Source: Micromonospora saelicesensis
GTDB taxonomy: Bacteria; Actinomycetota; Actinomycetes; Mycobacteriales; Micromonosporaceae
Assembly (NCBI RefSeq): GCF_900091575.1
Contig: NZ_FMCR01000002.1
Coordinates: forward strand, 899,760 to 963,759
Direction of reading: 5' to 3'
DNA: 64,000 nt
A model generated the notes under the pieces. It had not been told where the DNA came from, searched no databases, and worked only from the letters and a program-made list of their open reading frames with translations. A program made the position numbers and the translations under genes. Position 1 is the stretch's first letter; each line of letters begins with the position of its first letter. Shown here one piece after another: positions 9,191 to 17,848 of this stretch.

Positions 9191-10140
9191 CGGCCCAGCC
9201 CCTTCTTGCGATAGGTGAGGGCCCACATCACCCCGATGATGATCAGGAAGAAGATGATGAGGACGGTCGAGGAGACGCCGTAGTCGTTGTAGTCGAAGCT
9301 GAGGCCGTACGCGTACACGTTGAGGGTCTCTACCTCGTGGAACGACCCGCCGCCGCGCCCCTTGGTGGCGTAGAGGATGTCGAACGTCTTCAGCGCGTCG
9401 ATGCCACGCAGCAGGATGGCGACGATCACCGTGGGCATCAGCAGCGGGAGGGTCACGTGCCGGAACCGCTGCCAACTGCTGGCGCCGTCGATCCGGGCCG
9501 CCTCCTGGGGCTCCTCGGACAGCGAGGTGAGCCCGGCGAGCAGGATCAGCACGACCATCGGGGTCCACTGCCAGATGTCGATGAACATCGTCGTCGGCAG
9601 GGCCGAGTGCTGCCCGGCCAGCCAGGGCTGGGGGCCGATGCCGATCCAGCCGAGCAGTTGGTTCGCCATCCCGATGTTGGGGTCGAAGATCAGGCGCCAC
9701 ATCATGCCGACCGCCACCGGGGTGGCCACCAGCGGCAGAAGGATCGCGACGCGGACCCACTTCTCACCGCGAAAGGGCCGCCACAGCAGCAGGGCGATCG
9801 CCATGCCGAGAATGACCTCGAAGAACAACACGACGCCGGTGAAGAGGACAGTGCGCCAGACCGCCGGCCAGAACCGGTCGGTGTCGGTGAGCACGTCGAG
9901 GTAGTTCTGGAAGCCGATGAACTCGGACTCGGCGCGTACCGAACCCTCGGCGTCGGTCAGGCTCAGGTACCCGGTCCACGCCACCGGAAAGATGATCAGC
10001 ACGGCGACGAACGCCATGGCGGGTGCCGCGAAGAGCCACTTGCGGTGTTCGTTGGCCCAACGCGACCAGGCCGACGTCGTATCCACTGACGCCGCGGGGG
10101 CCTCGGGCGAATCGGTACGGGGGGTGAGAACGGCTGACAT
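9187..10140 (-). CDS. Carbohydrate ABC transporter permease (MalF type)
   Basis: 317 residues. A ~30-residue cytosolic N-terminus is followed by six membrane segments. The EAA loop EEPQEAARIDGASSWQRF sits around residue 210. It lies 75 bases downstream of the substrate-binding lipoprotein gene and overlaps the second permease by four bases. The two permeases form the membrane channel of the sugar-acid importer. The GC-rich gap before it (10141-10215) could hold an mRNA-stability hairpin, but I see no convincing terminator. Confidence 0.92.
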   Translation of the reverse strand: MSAVLTPRTDSPEAPAASVDTTSAWSRWANEHRKWLFAAPAMAFVAVLIIFPVAWTGYLSLTDAEGSVRAESEFIGFQNYLDVLTDTDRFWPAVWRTVLFTGVVLFFEVILGMAIALLLWRPFRGEKWVRVAILLPLVATPVAVGMMWRLIFDPNIGMANQLLGWIGIGPQPWLAGQHSALPTTMFIDIWQWTPMVVLILLAGLTSLSEEPQEAARIDGASSWQRFRHVTLPLLMPTVIVAILLRGIDALKTFDILYATKGRGGGSFHEVETLNVYAYGLSFDYNDYGVSSTVLIIFFLIIIGVMWALTYRKKGLGR

Positions 10141-10215
10141 TGAGATCTCCGGGTTGGAGGGGTCAGGTCCCGGCGAGGCGGCGGAGCCGGTCGGCCCCGC
10201 CGCCCGGCGCGTGGG

Positions 10216-11502
10216 TTACTTCGCCTCGTCGTCGAGGAACTTCTGGAACGCCGCGTTCGCCGCGTCCGCCGAGCTGGCGGCGTCCTTGCCGGTGATCGCG
10301 TCGACGATCGGCTGGCCGACGATCTCCCGCGCCTCAGCCACCTTGACCACCAGCGGACGGTCGTGCCCGACGCCGTTGGCGGTGCTGACCGTGTTGGCCT
10401 CGGCAAGGTCCTTCGGCAGGGTCGCGGTGCTCGCCGGGTTCGCCCAGACCGAGGTACGGGCACCGGGTACGCCGGCCGTCTGCTGCGCCAGCGCCTGCTC
10501 CTTGCCGGCCGCCCACTGGATGAACTTCCAGGCGTTGTCCTTGTTCTCCGAGCTGTCGTTCATGCCGAGCGCCCAGGAGGGGATGTTGTACGGCTTCGAT
10601 CCGGCCGGGCCGGACGGGAAGGCGGCGAAGCCGACGGAGTCGACGACCTTGGACTTGGTCGGGTCGGTGGCGTTCTTGTAGAGCGAGTTGGCCTCGGTGT
10701 AGAAGGCGGCCTTGCCCTGCGTGAAGATCGCCATCGCCTCGGACCAGCTCATGTCGGTGCTGATGTTCTCCGGGCCGTGGTCCCTGAGCAGCCCGCCGTA
10801 GTAGGCGTACGCCTGCTTGGCCTGCTCGGTGTTGACAGTGGCCTTCCCGCTGGCGTCCACGAAGTCGCCGCCGAAGCTGAAGAGGAAGCTGGAGAACTGC
10901 GTGACCGCAGCGGCCTTGCCGGTACGCGCGACAAAGCCGGCGACGCCCGGGTTGTCGGCCTCGATCTTCGCGGCCTGTGCCTTGAGCTCGTCGAGGGTCT
11001 TGGGCGGCGCGGTGAAGCCGGACTTCGTCAGCAGGTCCTTGCGGTAGTAGAGGACCTCCTGCTCGGTGATGATCGGCAGGCCGACGACCTTGTCCTCATA
11101 GGTCGTCGCCTGCACCGGCCCAGCTTGGAAGTCGCCGAACTCGAAGGCGCTGTCGGACTTGACCTTCTCGCTCAGGTCGGCGAGGTACTTGTTCTTGCCG
11201 AACTGCTTCCCCTCCTGCAGGGGCCGGTACATCATCACGTCGAGGTCGGTGGACCCGGCGTTCAGCTTGACGTTGTACTGGTCGGAGAGCTGGTCCTCGC
11301 CGAGCTGGGTGACTTCCACAGTGAGGCCGGACTGCTTCTCGAACTCCGGCAGGGCCTTCTTGATGTTCTCGGTCCACACGTGGTTGACAAGTGTCACGCG
11401 AACGGTCTTCGAGCCCTCGCCGCCGTCATCGCCGCCGCACGCGGCCAGGCTCATGGCGGTGACCACAGCCAGAGAAGTGCCGATTATCGATCGACGTCGC
11501 AC
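10216..11502 (-). CDS. Sugar ABC transporter substrate-binding lipoprotein (CUT1)
   Basis: 428 residues from GTG 11502, with AAGGAG eight bases upstream; the frame continues upstream without support. The signal peptide ends in a lipobox (MSLAAC, Cys near residue 22), so the protein is lipid-anchored outside the membrane. The body is a family 1 extracellular solute-binding protein (VNHVWTENIKKALPEFEKQSG, later SWALGMNDSSENKDNAWKFI). It is the first gene of the operon that continues through two permeases, two dehydratases and gluconokinase, so the ligand is probably an acid sugar or an oligosaccharide containing one. Confidence 0.92.
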   Translation of the reverse strand: MRRRSIIGTSLAVVTAMSLAACGGDDGGEGSKTVRVTLVNHVWTENIKKALPEFEKQSGLTVEVTQLGEDQLSDQYNVKLNAGSTDLDVMMYRPLQEGKQFGKNKYLADLSEKVKSDSAFEFGDFQAGPVQATTYEDKVVGLPIITEQEVLYYRKDLLTKSGFTAPPKTLDELKAQAAKIEADNPGVAGFVARTGKAAAVTQFSSFLFSFGGDFVDASGKATVNTEQAKQAYAYYGGLLRDHGPENISTDMSWSEAMAIFTQGKAAFYTEANSLYKNATDPTKSKVVDSVGFAAFPSGPAGSKPYNIPSWALGMNDSSENKDNAWKFIQWAAGKEQALAQQTAGVPGARTSVWANPASTATLPKDLAEANTVSTANGVGHDRPLVVKVAEAREIVGQPIVDAITGKDAASSADAANAAFQKFLDDEAK

Positions 11503-11625
11503 GCTTGTCTCTCCTTCTGTCGTGGTCGCCGCCCTCAAGAGAGCCGCTACCTCGGTGTTACATCCGCTTAACATCGGGATGCTAGGCCGAAAAAGCTGAT
11601 TACCTCAAGAGGTTGATGCAAATGA

Positions 11626-11638
11626 TATGATCTTTGAG
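11626..11638 (+). promoter_or_regulatory. -10 box giving a predicted leaderless transcript for the FadR-type regulator
   Basis: TATGAT (11626-11631) ends six bases before the GTG start at 11638, so transcription would begin at or next to the start codon. A short inverted repeat ACCTC-aa-GAGGT (11602-11613) and the A/T-rich ATGATATGAT sequence lie immediately upstream, in the divergent promoter region; either may be the regulator's operator. Confidence 0.5.
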
Positions 11639-12408
11639 TGGAACCGTCCTCACCAGAGGTTGCAGCCGCTCCGACCCTCCCCGCCGAGTCCGGGCTGCAC
11701 GCGCGCGTCCTCGAACACCTCGGCACCGCCATCTGTGGCGGCGAGTTGGCACCCGGATCGGTTCTCAACATCGACGAGCTGGTCGACCGGTACGCCGTGT
11801 CCCGTTCGGTCGTCCGCGAGGTGCTGCGAGTGCTGGCCTCGATCGGATTCATCGAGGCGCGCCGACGGGTAGGTGTGATGATCCGACCGGCGAGCGCGTG
11901 GAACGTCTTCGACCCGCAGGTGATCCGCTGGCGTCTCGCCTCGGCCGGCCGGATGGCCCAGCTCCGCTCGATCACCGAGTTGCGCACCGCCGTCGAGCCG
12001 CACGCGGCCTACCTGGCCGCCAGCCGGATTGGCCGTGACGAGGCGAGCGACCTCGTAGGGCTGGCGGCGAAGATGTGGGCGGCCGGCGAGGCCGGTGACG
12101 AGGAGCGCTTCCTGCACCTCGACATCGAGTTTCATCGGCGCGTCCTGGTCGCCTCCGGCAACGAGATGTTCGTCCGGCTCCAGGAACTGGTCGCGGAGGT
12201 GCTCACCGGCCGGCACAAGCACCACCTCATGCCACACCACCCGCACGAGCAGGCCCTCCAGATGCACGCCGACGTCGCCCAGGCGATCCAGCGGCGCGAC
12301 GGGGAGCGTGCCCGGCGGGCCATGGTGCAGCTGATGGAGCAGGCCTTCGACGAGATGAAGTCGCTGTGGGAGCAGACCGCTCTACCCGACCGAAGCAAAG
12401 CCGAGTAG
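11638..12408 (+). CDS. FadR-type GntR transcriptional regulator of the sugar-acid operon
   Basis: 256 residues with an N-terminal winged helix (~20-90; VSRSVVREVLRVLASIGFIEARRR) and an all-helical FCD ligand domain (~100-235) carrying the metal-binding D..H..H pattern (DIEFHRRV and the later MHADVAQAI). FCD regulators of this type commonly respond to sugar acids (family knowledge). It diverges from the ABC/dehydratase operon, which it very likely controls. The start is GTG at 11638; no ribosome site is seen because the transcript is predicted to be leaderless. Confidence 0.9.
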   Translation: MEPSSPEVAAAPTLPAESGLHARVLEHLGTAICGGELAPGSVLNIDELVDRYAVSRSVVREVLRVLASIGFIEARRRVGVMIRPASAWNVFDPQVIRWRLASAGRMAQLRSITELRTAVEPHAAYLAASRIGRDEASDLVGLAAKMWAAGEAGDEERFLHLDIEFHRRVLVASGNEMFVRLQELVAEVLTGRHKHHLMPHHPHEQALQMHADVAQAIQRRDGERARRAMVQLMEQAFDEMKSLWEQTALPDRSKAE

Positions 12409-12418
12409 GTCCCGTAGT

Positions 12419-12457
12419 CCCCAGGAGGGCCGGCCCGTCGGGCCGGCCCTCCTGGGG
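12419..12457. terminator. Perfect 18-bp bidirectional hairpin terminator
   Basis: The arms CCCCAGGAGGGCCGGCCC and GGGCCGGCCCTCCTGGGG pair fully around a three-base loop. It lies 11 bases past the regulator stop and 8 bases before the stop of the convergent DUF6069 gene. Confidence 0.92.
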
Positions 12458-12464
12458 TCATCCG

Positions 12465-12920
12465 TCAGTCGGTCCGGGAACGAAGGCTCCGTGCCAGAAC
12501 AGGGATCATCACCGCCGCGGCGACGAGGTGCAGCCCGAGGAGAGCGGTGACGGTGGCCGCGTTCGCCCCGGAGATGAGGGCCGGGACCAGCGAGAGCGCG
12601 GTCAGCGCCACTGCCGTCCAGGTGAACCGGTCGGCGGGTCGAGCGCTCCACCGGAGCAGAGCCACGGCGATGACGACGCCCACGACCGAGAAGAAGCCGG
12701 TCACCACGGCGAACCCGGACAACGGAATCGTCTCGCCACCATCGGGGATCTCGAAGTCGACGCCAGCGGCCCGGGCCAACGCGGCGGCGAGGGTGGTGCT
12801 CACCGTCGCCACGAGCGTGGCAATCAGGCCGGTGCCGGCGAGCCCACGGAATCGGTGGGTGTGGCTGGGTCGGCCCGATGCCGGGCCGGCGACGATCTCG
12901 GTGTCCTTCATGCTGTTCAT
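12465..12920 (-). CDS. DUF6069-type four-helix membrane protein
   Basis: 151 residues from ATG 12920, with GAGGGAG 5 bases upstream. Four hydrophobic helices: ~25-47, ~65-90, ~98-118 and ~122-142. The pattern (short polar N-terminus, first helix LIATLVATVSTTLAAALARAAG, then PLSGFAVVTGFFSVVGVVIA) fits small actinobacterial DUF6069 proteins of unknown function. The frame is open upstream into a cupin-like sequence (12921-13205) with no stop between, so a larger fused product is possible; strong ribosome sites exist for both starts. It sits downstream of a SnoaL-type ECF sigma factor. Confidence 0.7.
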   Translation of the reverse strand: MNSMKDTEIVAGPASGRPSHTHRFRGLAGTGLIATLVATVSTTLAAALARAAGVDFEIPDGGETIPLSGFAVVTGFFSVVGVVIAVALLRWSARPADRFTWTAVALTALSLVPALISGANAATVTALLGLHLVAAAVMIPVLARSLRSRTD

Positions 12921-13205
12921 GTCGTCTCCCTCATCTGGAGGCTGTCGTACCGAATGTGTTGACTGGCGTGTGACGGCACCGGGCGTGAAGACACGCACCT
13001 TCGCCGTGCGACGGCCGGGGTTGCGCAGCGCGCGGACGCCGGTGCCGCGCAGCCAGAACCCGGCATCGCGTCCGAGGACCGGCCCGGGCTCTCCGTCGCG
13101 CAACTCCAGTTGCACCCGCCCACTGGTGACGACACCGAACGCGTCGTACCACTCCGCAGTGACCACCGCGGCACGCGCGCCACCGCGCAGCGTGAGCGTC
13201 CACAC
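12921..13205 (-). CDS. Cupin-like reading frame without its own stop, in frame with the DUF6069 gene
   Basis: From GTG 13205 (GGAG seven bases upstream, overlapping the sigma factor's end) the frame reads VWTLTLRGGARAAVV, then a cupin-like stretch (FGVVTSGRVQLELRDGEP, later GVRALRNPGRRTAKVRVF). Third codon positions are almost all G/C for the first ~80 codons and then become mixed for the last ~15 codons before the ATG of the DUF6069 gene, with no stop codon. Either this is the N-terminal half of one 246-residue protein, or a small gene that lost its stop through a frameshift. The function is not known. Confidence 0.5.
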
Positions 13206-13209
13206 CGGA

Positions 13210-14208
13210 CTACTCCGTGCCGTCCGCCGGCAGGCGCTCCGGCAGCCCGAGCCGCGGGAACTGGTCGTCGTGGAAGGTGAATACCTCGGTGATTCTGCCG
13301 CCGGTGATGCGCAGGACATCGATCGTCAGCGGCAGGTACGCGCCCTCCTGCTTGCGCCAGTGGTAGAAGGCGACGGCGGGCTGGCGGTTCACCGAGGTGG
13401 GGACCCCGCGCAGGCCCGTCATGCCATCGAAGCCATCCTCGACCCAGTTGTTCACCACAGCGTCGCGGCCGACGTACAGGCCCGGCGTGGGCGGCATCGA
13501 GCAGCGGACGTCGTCCCGCAGCATGCCAGCGAGCACGTCGATGTTCGTGGCCACACTGGCGTCGGTGAAGCGGCGCACCAGCTCGCGCGTGCCGGCGTCC
13601 TCCTCGCCGCCGGTCCAGTCCTGCCGCTCGGCGGGCAGGTGCTCCCGCATGCCGGCGCGAGCCCGCTGCAGGGCGCTGTTGACCGAGTTGACCGAGTCCC
13701 CGAGCAGCTCCGCGACGTCCTTCGCCGGCCACCCGAGCACGTCCCGCAGGATCAGCACGGCCCGCGGACGCGGCGCGAGATGCTGGACCGCGACCAGGTA
13801 CGCCAGCTCGATCGTCTCCCGTGCGACGGCGACGGTCTCCGGCTCGTCCGCGTCGCCAGCGGGCAGCTCGTCGAGCAGCCGGTCCGGGTAGGGCTGCAAC
13901 CACAGCACCTCGCCGCCGGTCGCCGGCTCCGGGCGGCGCTTGGCGAGCAGGTCCAGGCAGGCGTTGGTGGCGATCCGGTACAGCCAGGCCCGGAACGTCG
14001 ACCGCCCCTCGAACGTCTCCCGCCGCCGCCAGGCGCGCAGGAGCGTCTCCTGCACGGCGTCTTCGGCGTCCTCGAACGACCCGAGCATCCGGTAGCAGTG
14101 CACGTGCAGTTCCCGCCGGTGCCGCTGCGCCAGCCCCGAGAACGCCGGCTCGTCGACCTCGCCCAGACCGCTCACGCCCAGCTCCTCCAGCCGCGTGTCC
14201 GCACTCAT
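13210..14208 (-). CDS. ECF sigma factor with C-terminal SnoaL-like domain (SigX5/SigG type)
   Basis: 332 residues from ATG 14208 (GGAAGGA upstream). Region 2 (RHRRELHVHCYRMLGSFEDAEDAVQETLLRAWRRRETF) and region 4 (DVLGWPAKDVAELLGDSVNSVNSALQRAR) are followed by a ~115-residue SnoaL/NTF2-like domain from about residue 205 (LVRRFTDASVATNIDVLAGML). The EVLWLQPYPDRLLDELP signature is typical of the TIGR02960 group. In such sigma factors the fused domain replaces a separate anti-sigma factor as the control element (family knowledge). The cupin-like frame begins next to its stop. Confidence 0.88.
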   Translation of the reverse strand: MSADTRLEELGVSGLGEVDEPAFSGLAQRHRRELHVHCYRMLGSFEDAEDAVQETLLRAWRRRETFEGRSTFRAWLYRIATNACLDLLAKRRPEPATGGEVLWLQPYPDRLLDELPAGDADEPETVAVARETIELAYLVAVQHLAPRPRAVLILRDVLGWPAKDVAELLGDSVNSVNSALQRARAGMREHLPAERQDWTGGEEDAGTRELVRRFTDASVATNIDVLAGMLRDDVRCSMPPTPGLYVGRDAVVNNWVEDGFDGMTGLRGVPTSVNRQPAVAFYHWRKQEGAYLPLTIDVLRITGGRITEVFTFHDDQFPRLGLPERLPADGTE

Positions 14209-14318
14209 CACGTCATCCTTCCGCCTCGTCATGTCCTGTCGTAGGTATGACGGGCGCGGACGCGACAACTCATCACTCGGCCTGATCAACGTGGTGAGTG
14301 TGCTGGGATCATGCTCAG

Positions 14319-14588
14319 ATGAGCGAGGAGCAGGCGCAGGTGCTGTCCCGTGGCACGAACTGCGCCGTCGTGCAGTTGTCGGGCAGGGCATTTCCCGGTA
14401 TCCACGTGCAGGGCGACACGTTCGCCGCCCTGTTGACGCAGCTGGCGGACGCGGCCCGCCTACTGCGCCAGGACCCCGACCAGCGCGAAGCGCTCGACGA
14501 GCTGGACCGCGCCGTCCGAGAGGTGGAGGGCTTGCTCAGCTTCTACGAAGTGACGCTGTCGGAGCGAGGTATCCGGCGGCCGTACTGA
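14319..14588 (+). CDS. Small DUF6959-like protein
   Basis: 89 residues from ATG 14319. The sequence AVVQLSGRAFPGIHVQGDT is followed by a helical region rich in Ala, Leu and Asp (LLRQDPDQREALDELDRAVREVEGLL). This matches my memory of the small actinobacterial DUF6959 family of unknown function, often encoded as a lone gene. An upstream in-frame ATG at 14298 gives seven extra residues but lacks support. There is no signal peptide or membrane helix, so it is cytosolic. Confidence 0.7.
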   Translation: MSEEQAQVLSRGTNCAVVQLSGRAFPGIHVQGDTFAALLTQLADAARLLRQDPDQREALDELDRAVREVEGLLSFYEVTLSERGIRRPY

Positions 14589-14662
14589 TCCGACGGCCAC
14601 CGACGGCAGCTGACCTCGGGAACCCCACCCGGTCGTCGTCGTGGAAGCGGACGCCCTGATCG

Positions 14663-14706
14663 GCGTTATGACTCAGCGAAATATTTATACCCGTGAGTCA
14701 TAACGC
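14663..14706. repeat. 13-bp inverted repeat around an AT-rich loop
   Basis: GCGTTATGACTCA (14663-14675) and TGAGTCATAACGC (14694-14706) are perfect complements separated by 18 bases that include AAATATTTATAC. It lies between convergent genes, so a terminator is the simplest reading. The AT-rich core and the TGACTCA half-sites would also suit an operator pair. Confidence 0.6.
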
Positions 14707-14711
14707 TCGCT

Positions 14712-14743
14712 GGCGCGTCCGCCGCTCGGAGCGGTGACGCGCC
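14712..14743 (-). terminator. Two-part hairpin after the LRV/HEAT-repeat gene
   Basis: The outer stem GGCGCGTC/GACGCGCC (14712-14719 with 14736-14743) encloses an inner stem CCGCT/AGCGG (14722-14726 with 14730-14734). It starts about 10 bases past the minus-strand stop codon. Confidence 0.75.
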
Positions 14744-14752
14744 GGCGTGGTT

Positions 14753-15661
14753 CTAGCGGGCGGTGCCGCCACCCGATCGGCCCGCACCGGCGGAGGGCCG
14801 GTGCGCGATGCGGGGTGCCCGCACGGCGGAGGCGTTGCCGGCGCCGGGGCGGTAGTCCCGTGCCGCGCTGGCCACCATCTCGTCGGCATCGCGAGCGAGC
14901 GCCTGCCGGATGTGCGGCGGAACGAACTCGGACGTCGCCATCGCCAGTCGGACCTGCACCGCGCGGTCGTCGACCAGGCGGGCCAGGTCCGCGTCGTCCA
15001 GCTCGACGGCCCGCACCAGCGCGGCACGGACGTCGACCACCGGGTCCGCGGCGAGCGCGCTGCGCTGCTCGGCGGTGGTCCGCGGGTTGCGGGCAACCCC
15101 CTTGCGTACGCGTGCGGTGCGATCGGCCAGCAGGGCGTTGATCACGTCGGGGTCGTGGGTGTGCGTGGCGAGTCGTTCCCGTACCTCGGGTGACACGTCG
15201 TCGATCAGCTTGGCGGCCAGCTCCGGCTCCAGCTCACGACTCTCCGCGAGGAGACCGCGAAGCTCCTTGTCCGAGGTCTGCGACATGACCTGGCGGATCG
15301 ACTCGTCACAGGCCGGGTTGCCGGCGACCGCCCAGCGGACCCACCGGTCGGCGTCCTTGACCAGGCGCATGAGGTTGGCGATCGAGGTGGAGGGGTTCCT
15401 CGCCACGGCCTCCCGGACCTGACGATCATGGTCGCGGGTGAGCGGTCGCAGGGCCTGGGCGGGTGCGTCGGCCCGTGAGGCGACCGCCTTGCGGACCAGG
15501 ACTGACGGATCGGACGCCAGGTCGATAAGGGTCATTTGTGGCGTTGTGGGGTCCTGAGCGAGGGCGAGCCGAGCGTCAGCGCTGCCACCGATCGGACGGT
15601 GGGCGGTGGTGCCGGACTCGCTGTGACGGTCGGCCTCGCCGACGTCCTGCTGTTTCCCCAT
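14753..15661 (-). CDS. LRV/HEAT-like repeat protein
   Basis: 302 residues made of ~23-25-residue helical repeats with the pattern AVARNPSTS...L..LVKDADRWVRWAVAGNP, recurring at least eight times between residues ~30 and ~260. This is the variant leucine-rich repeat (LRV) pattern, a protein-binding solenoid. The N-terminal 4Fe-4S cluster domain found in some LRV proteins is absent. The C-terminal ~30 residues are low-complexity and basic. No signal peptide is seen. The function cannot be assigned; a scaffold role is a guess. The gene is monocistronic and ends in its own hairpin. Confidence 0.8.
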   Translation of the reverse strand: MGKQQDVGEADRHSESGTTAHRPIGGSADARLALAQDPTTPQMTLIDLASDPSVLVRKAVASRADAPAQALRPLTRDHDRQVREAVARNPSTSIANLMRLVKDADRWVRWAVAGNPACDESIRQVMSQTSDKELRGLLAESRELEPELAAKLIDDVSPEVRERLATHTHDPDVINALLADRTARVRKGVARNPRTTAEQRSALAADPVVDVRAALVRAVELDDADLARLVDDRAVQVRLAMATSEFVPPHIRQALARDADEMVASAARDYRPGAGNASAVRAPRIAHRPSAGAGRSGGGTAR

Positions 15662-15673
15662 CCCGCAATCATG

Positions 15674-16462
15674 TCACGCGCCCGGTTCGGCAGTACCGGC
15701 CGCGGGCGGGACCGGGGCGGGCAGGCGCAGGCCGGACATGCCACCGTCCACCGGCAGCGACGAACCGGTCACCGACCCGGTCGCGGGCGAGGCGAGGTAG
15801 ACGACGGCGGCGGCCACCTCGTCGGCGGTCACCAGGCGACCGGTCGGCTGCCGGGACGCCAGCTGCCGCTTCTCGGCCGTCGGGTCGGCCGCACCGGCGA
15901 GCAGGCGGGCCACCCAGGGCGTGTCGACGGTGCCGGGGGCGACACAGTTGACCCGGACGCCCTCCGTCACCAGGTCGGCGGCCATGGCGAGGGTGAGGGC
16001 GTGCACGGCACCCTTCGAGGCCGAGTACAGGGCGCGTCGGGGCAGGCCGACGGTCGCCGCGATCGAGGAGATGTTGACGATCGCCGCGGACGACGACCGG
16101 CGCAGGTACGGCAGGGCGACGGCGCTGGTTCGGGCCACGCCGGAGACGTTGACGTCGAGTACCCGGCTCCACTGCTCGTCGTCGTCCTCCTCGACGGTGC
16201 CCACGGCCGAGATGCCAGCGTTGTTCACCAGGATGTCGATGCCGCCGAACGCCTCCGCGACCGAGGCGACGGCCGCGCTGAGGGATGACCGGTCGGCCAC
16301 GTCCGCGCGGACGCCGAGTACGCCGGGATCCTCCGGCAACCCGGCCAGTTCCAGGTCCAGGACACCCACCCGGGCGCCGGCGGCGGCGAACGCCCGCACG
16401 CAGGCGAGGCCGATCCCCGATCCACCTCCGGTCACCACCGCCACGAGACCGTCACACCGCAT
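15674..16462 (-). CDS. SDR dehydrogenase, probable 2-keto-3-deoxy-L-fuconate dehydrogenase
   Basis: 262 residues of classical short-chain dehydrogenase: nucleotide motif TGGGSGIG near residue 11, NNAG at ~86, catalytic Ser in NISS (~137) and YSASK (~150). The fold binds NAD(P). It is the last gene of the L-fucose operon, right after L-fuconate dehydratase, which makes 2-keto-3-deoxy-L-fuconate. Oxidation of that compound at C4 is the step otherwise missing before the diketo-acid hydrolase encoded upstream, so this assignment rests on context. There is an ~80-base gap from the dehydratase gene, so it could have some separate control. Confidence 0.78.
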   Translation of the reverse strand: MRCDGLVAVVTGGGSGIGLACVRAFAAAGARVGVLDLELAGLPEDPGVLGVRADVADRSSLSAAVASVAEAFGGIDILVNNAGISAVGTVEEDDDEQWSRVLDVNVSGVARTSAVALPYLRRSSSAAIVNISSIAATVGLPRRALYSASKGAVHALTLAMAADLVTEGVRVNCVAPGTVDTPWVARLLAGAADPTAEKRQLASRQPTGRLVTADEVAAAVVYLASPATGSVTGSSLPVDGGMSGLRLPAPVPPAAGTAEPGA

Positions 16463-16543
16463 ACTGCTCTCCCCTTCCGAGTGGTCCGCTGAGATGACGC
16501 ACCGCCGTCGATGAGGCCGTGCGGTAGTGCGTGTCGAGGTTCG

Positions 16544-17848
16544 TCAGACCCATGCCGGCCCGTCGGGGTACGCGTACGTGGCGAGGCTCTCCGGACGCAT
16601 CGCGGCGGAGAACCCGGGGGCGCTGGGTGCCACGTAGTGCCCGTCCTTGATCACCACCGGATCGAGGAAGTGTTCGTGCAGGTGGTCGACGTACTCGACG
16701 ACCCGGTCGCGCATCGAACCGGACACCGCCACGAAGTCGAACATCGACAGGTGCTGCACCAGCTCGCACAGGCCCACTCCCCCGGCGTGCGGGCACACCG
16801 GCACCCCGTACTTCACGGCCAGCAGCAGGATGGCGACGTTCTCGTTCACGCCGCCCACCCGGCACGCGTCGATCTGCACGACGTCGACGGCTTCGGCCTG
16901 GAGCAGTTGCTTGAACACGACCCGGTTCGCGACGTGCTCGCCGGTGGCGACCCGGATCGGCCCGCCGTCGGGTGCGCTGGTGGTCAGGGCGGAACGGATC
17001 GCCGCGTGGGCGAGCACGTCGTCGGGGCTGGTCGGCTCCTCGATCCACCACGGGTCGTACGGTGCCAGCTCCCGCATCCGCTCGACCGCCTCGGCGACGT
17101 CCCAGCGCTGGTTGGCGTCGAGCGCGATCCGGATCTGCGGGCCGACCGCCTCGCGGGCGATCTTCAGGCGGCGCACGTCGTCGGCGGCGTCCGCGCCCAC
17201 CTTCAGCTTGATCTGGGTGAACCCGTCGGCCACGGCCTGCCGGGCCAGCCGGACCACCTTGTCGTCGGAGTAGCCGAGCCAGCCGGGTGACGTGGTGTAC
17301 GCGGGGTAGCCCCGCTCGGTCAGCCGGGCGATCCGGTCGGCCCGGCCCGGCTCGGCGGCGCGCAGGATCTCCAGCGCCTCGTCGGGGGTGAGGGCGTCGG
17401 TGAGGTAGCGCCAGTCGACCAGGTCGACGATCTGCTCGGGGCTGAGGTCGGCCAGGTAGCGCCAGACCGGCTTGCCCGCCCTCTTGGCGACCAGGTCCCA
17501 CATCGCGTTGATCACCGCTGCGGCGGCCAGGTGCATCACGCCCTTCTCCGGGCCGAGCCAGCGCAGCTGCGAGTCCTGGGTGAGCGAGCGGGCGAACGCG
17601 CCGAGGTCCACGGTGTCCGGGTCAAGGCCGACCACGTACGGCACCAGCGCCTCGATGGCCGCCCGGCAGACGTCGTTGCCCCGCCCGATGGTGAAGGTGA
17701 ATCCGTGCCCGTCCGGGCCGTCGTCGGTGCTCAGCACCAGGTACGCGGCCGAGTAGTCGGGGTCGGGGTTCATCGCGTCGGAGCCGTCGAGGTCCCGCGA
17801 CGTCGGGAACCGGACGTCGTACGTGTCGACCGAGGTGATCACCGCCAT
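16544..17848 (-). CDS. fucD: L-fuconate dehydratase
   Basis: 434 residues, the usual length for this enzyme. The N-terminal signature [20 protein letters not shown] is diagnostic for L-fuconate dehydratases. Catalytic positions: K-x-K in IKLKVG (~218-222), D in [10 protein letters not shown] in [12 protein letters not shown] in ATGEHVANR and H in [11 protein letters not shown]. It removes water from L-fuconate to give 2-keto-3-deoxy-L-fuconate. The ATG overlaps the stop of the hydrolase gene by one base (TGATG). The longer upstream frame is a shadow of the hydrolase gene. Confidence 0.93.
   Translation of the reverse strand: MAVITSVDTYDVRFPTSRDLDGSDAMNPDPDYSAAYLVLSTDDGPDGHGFTFTIGRGNDVCRAAIEALVPYVVGLDPDTVDLGAFARSLTQDSQLRWLGPEKGVMHLAAAAVINAMWDLVAKRAGKPVWRYLADLSPEQIVDLVDWRYLTDALTPDEALEILRAAEPGRADRIARLTERGYPAYTTSPGWLGYSDDKVVRLARQAVADGFTQIKLKVGADAADDVRRLKIAREAVGPQIRIALDANQRWDVAEAVERMRELAPYDPWWIEEPTSPDDVLAHAAIRSALTTSAPDGGPIRVATGEHVANRVVFKQLLQAEAVDVVQIDACRVGGVNENVAILLLAVKYGVPVCPHAGGVGLCELVQHLSMFDFVAVSGSMRDRVVEYVDHLHEHFLDPVVIKDGHYVAPSAPGFSAAMRPESLATYAYPDGPAWV

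Noticed and set aside
9094..10089. 331-codon His/Asp/Gln-rich plus-strand frame
   Set aside because: Antisense shadow of the MalF/MalG-type permease genes.
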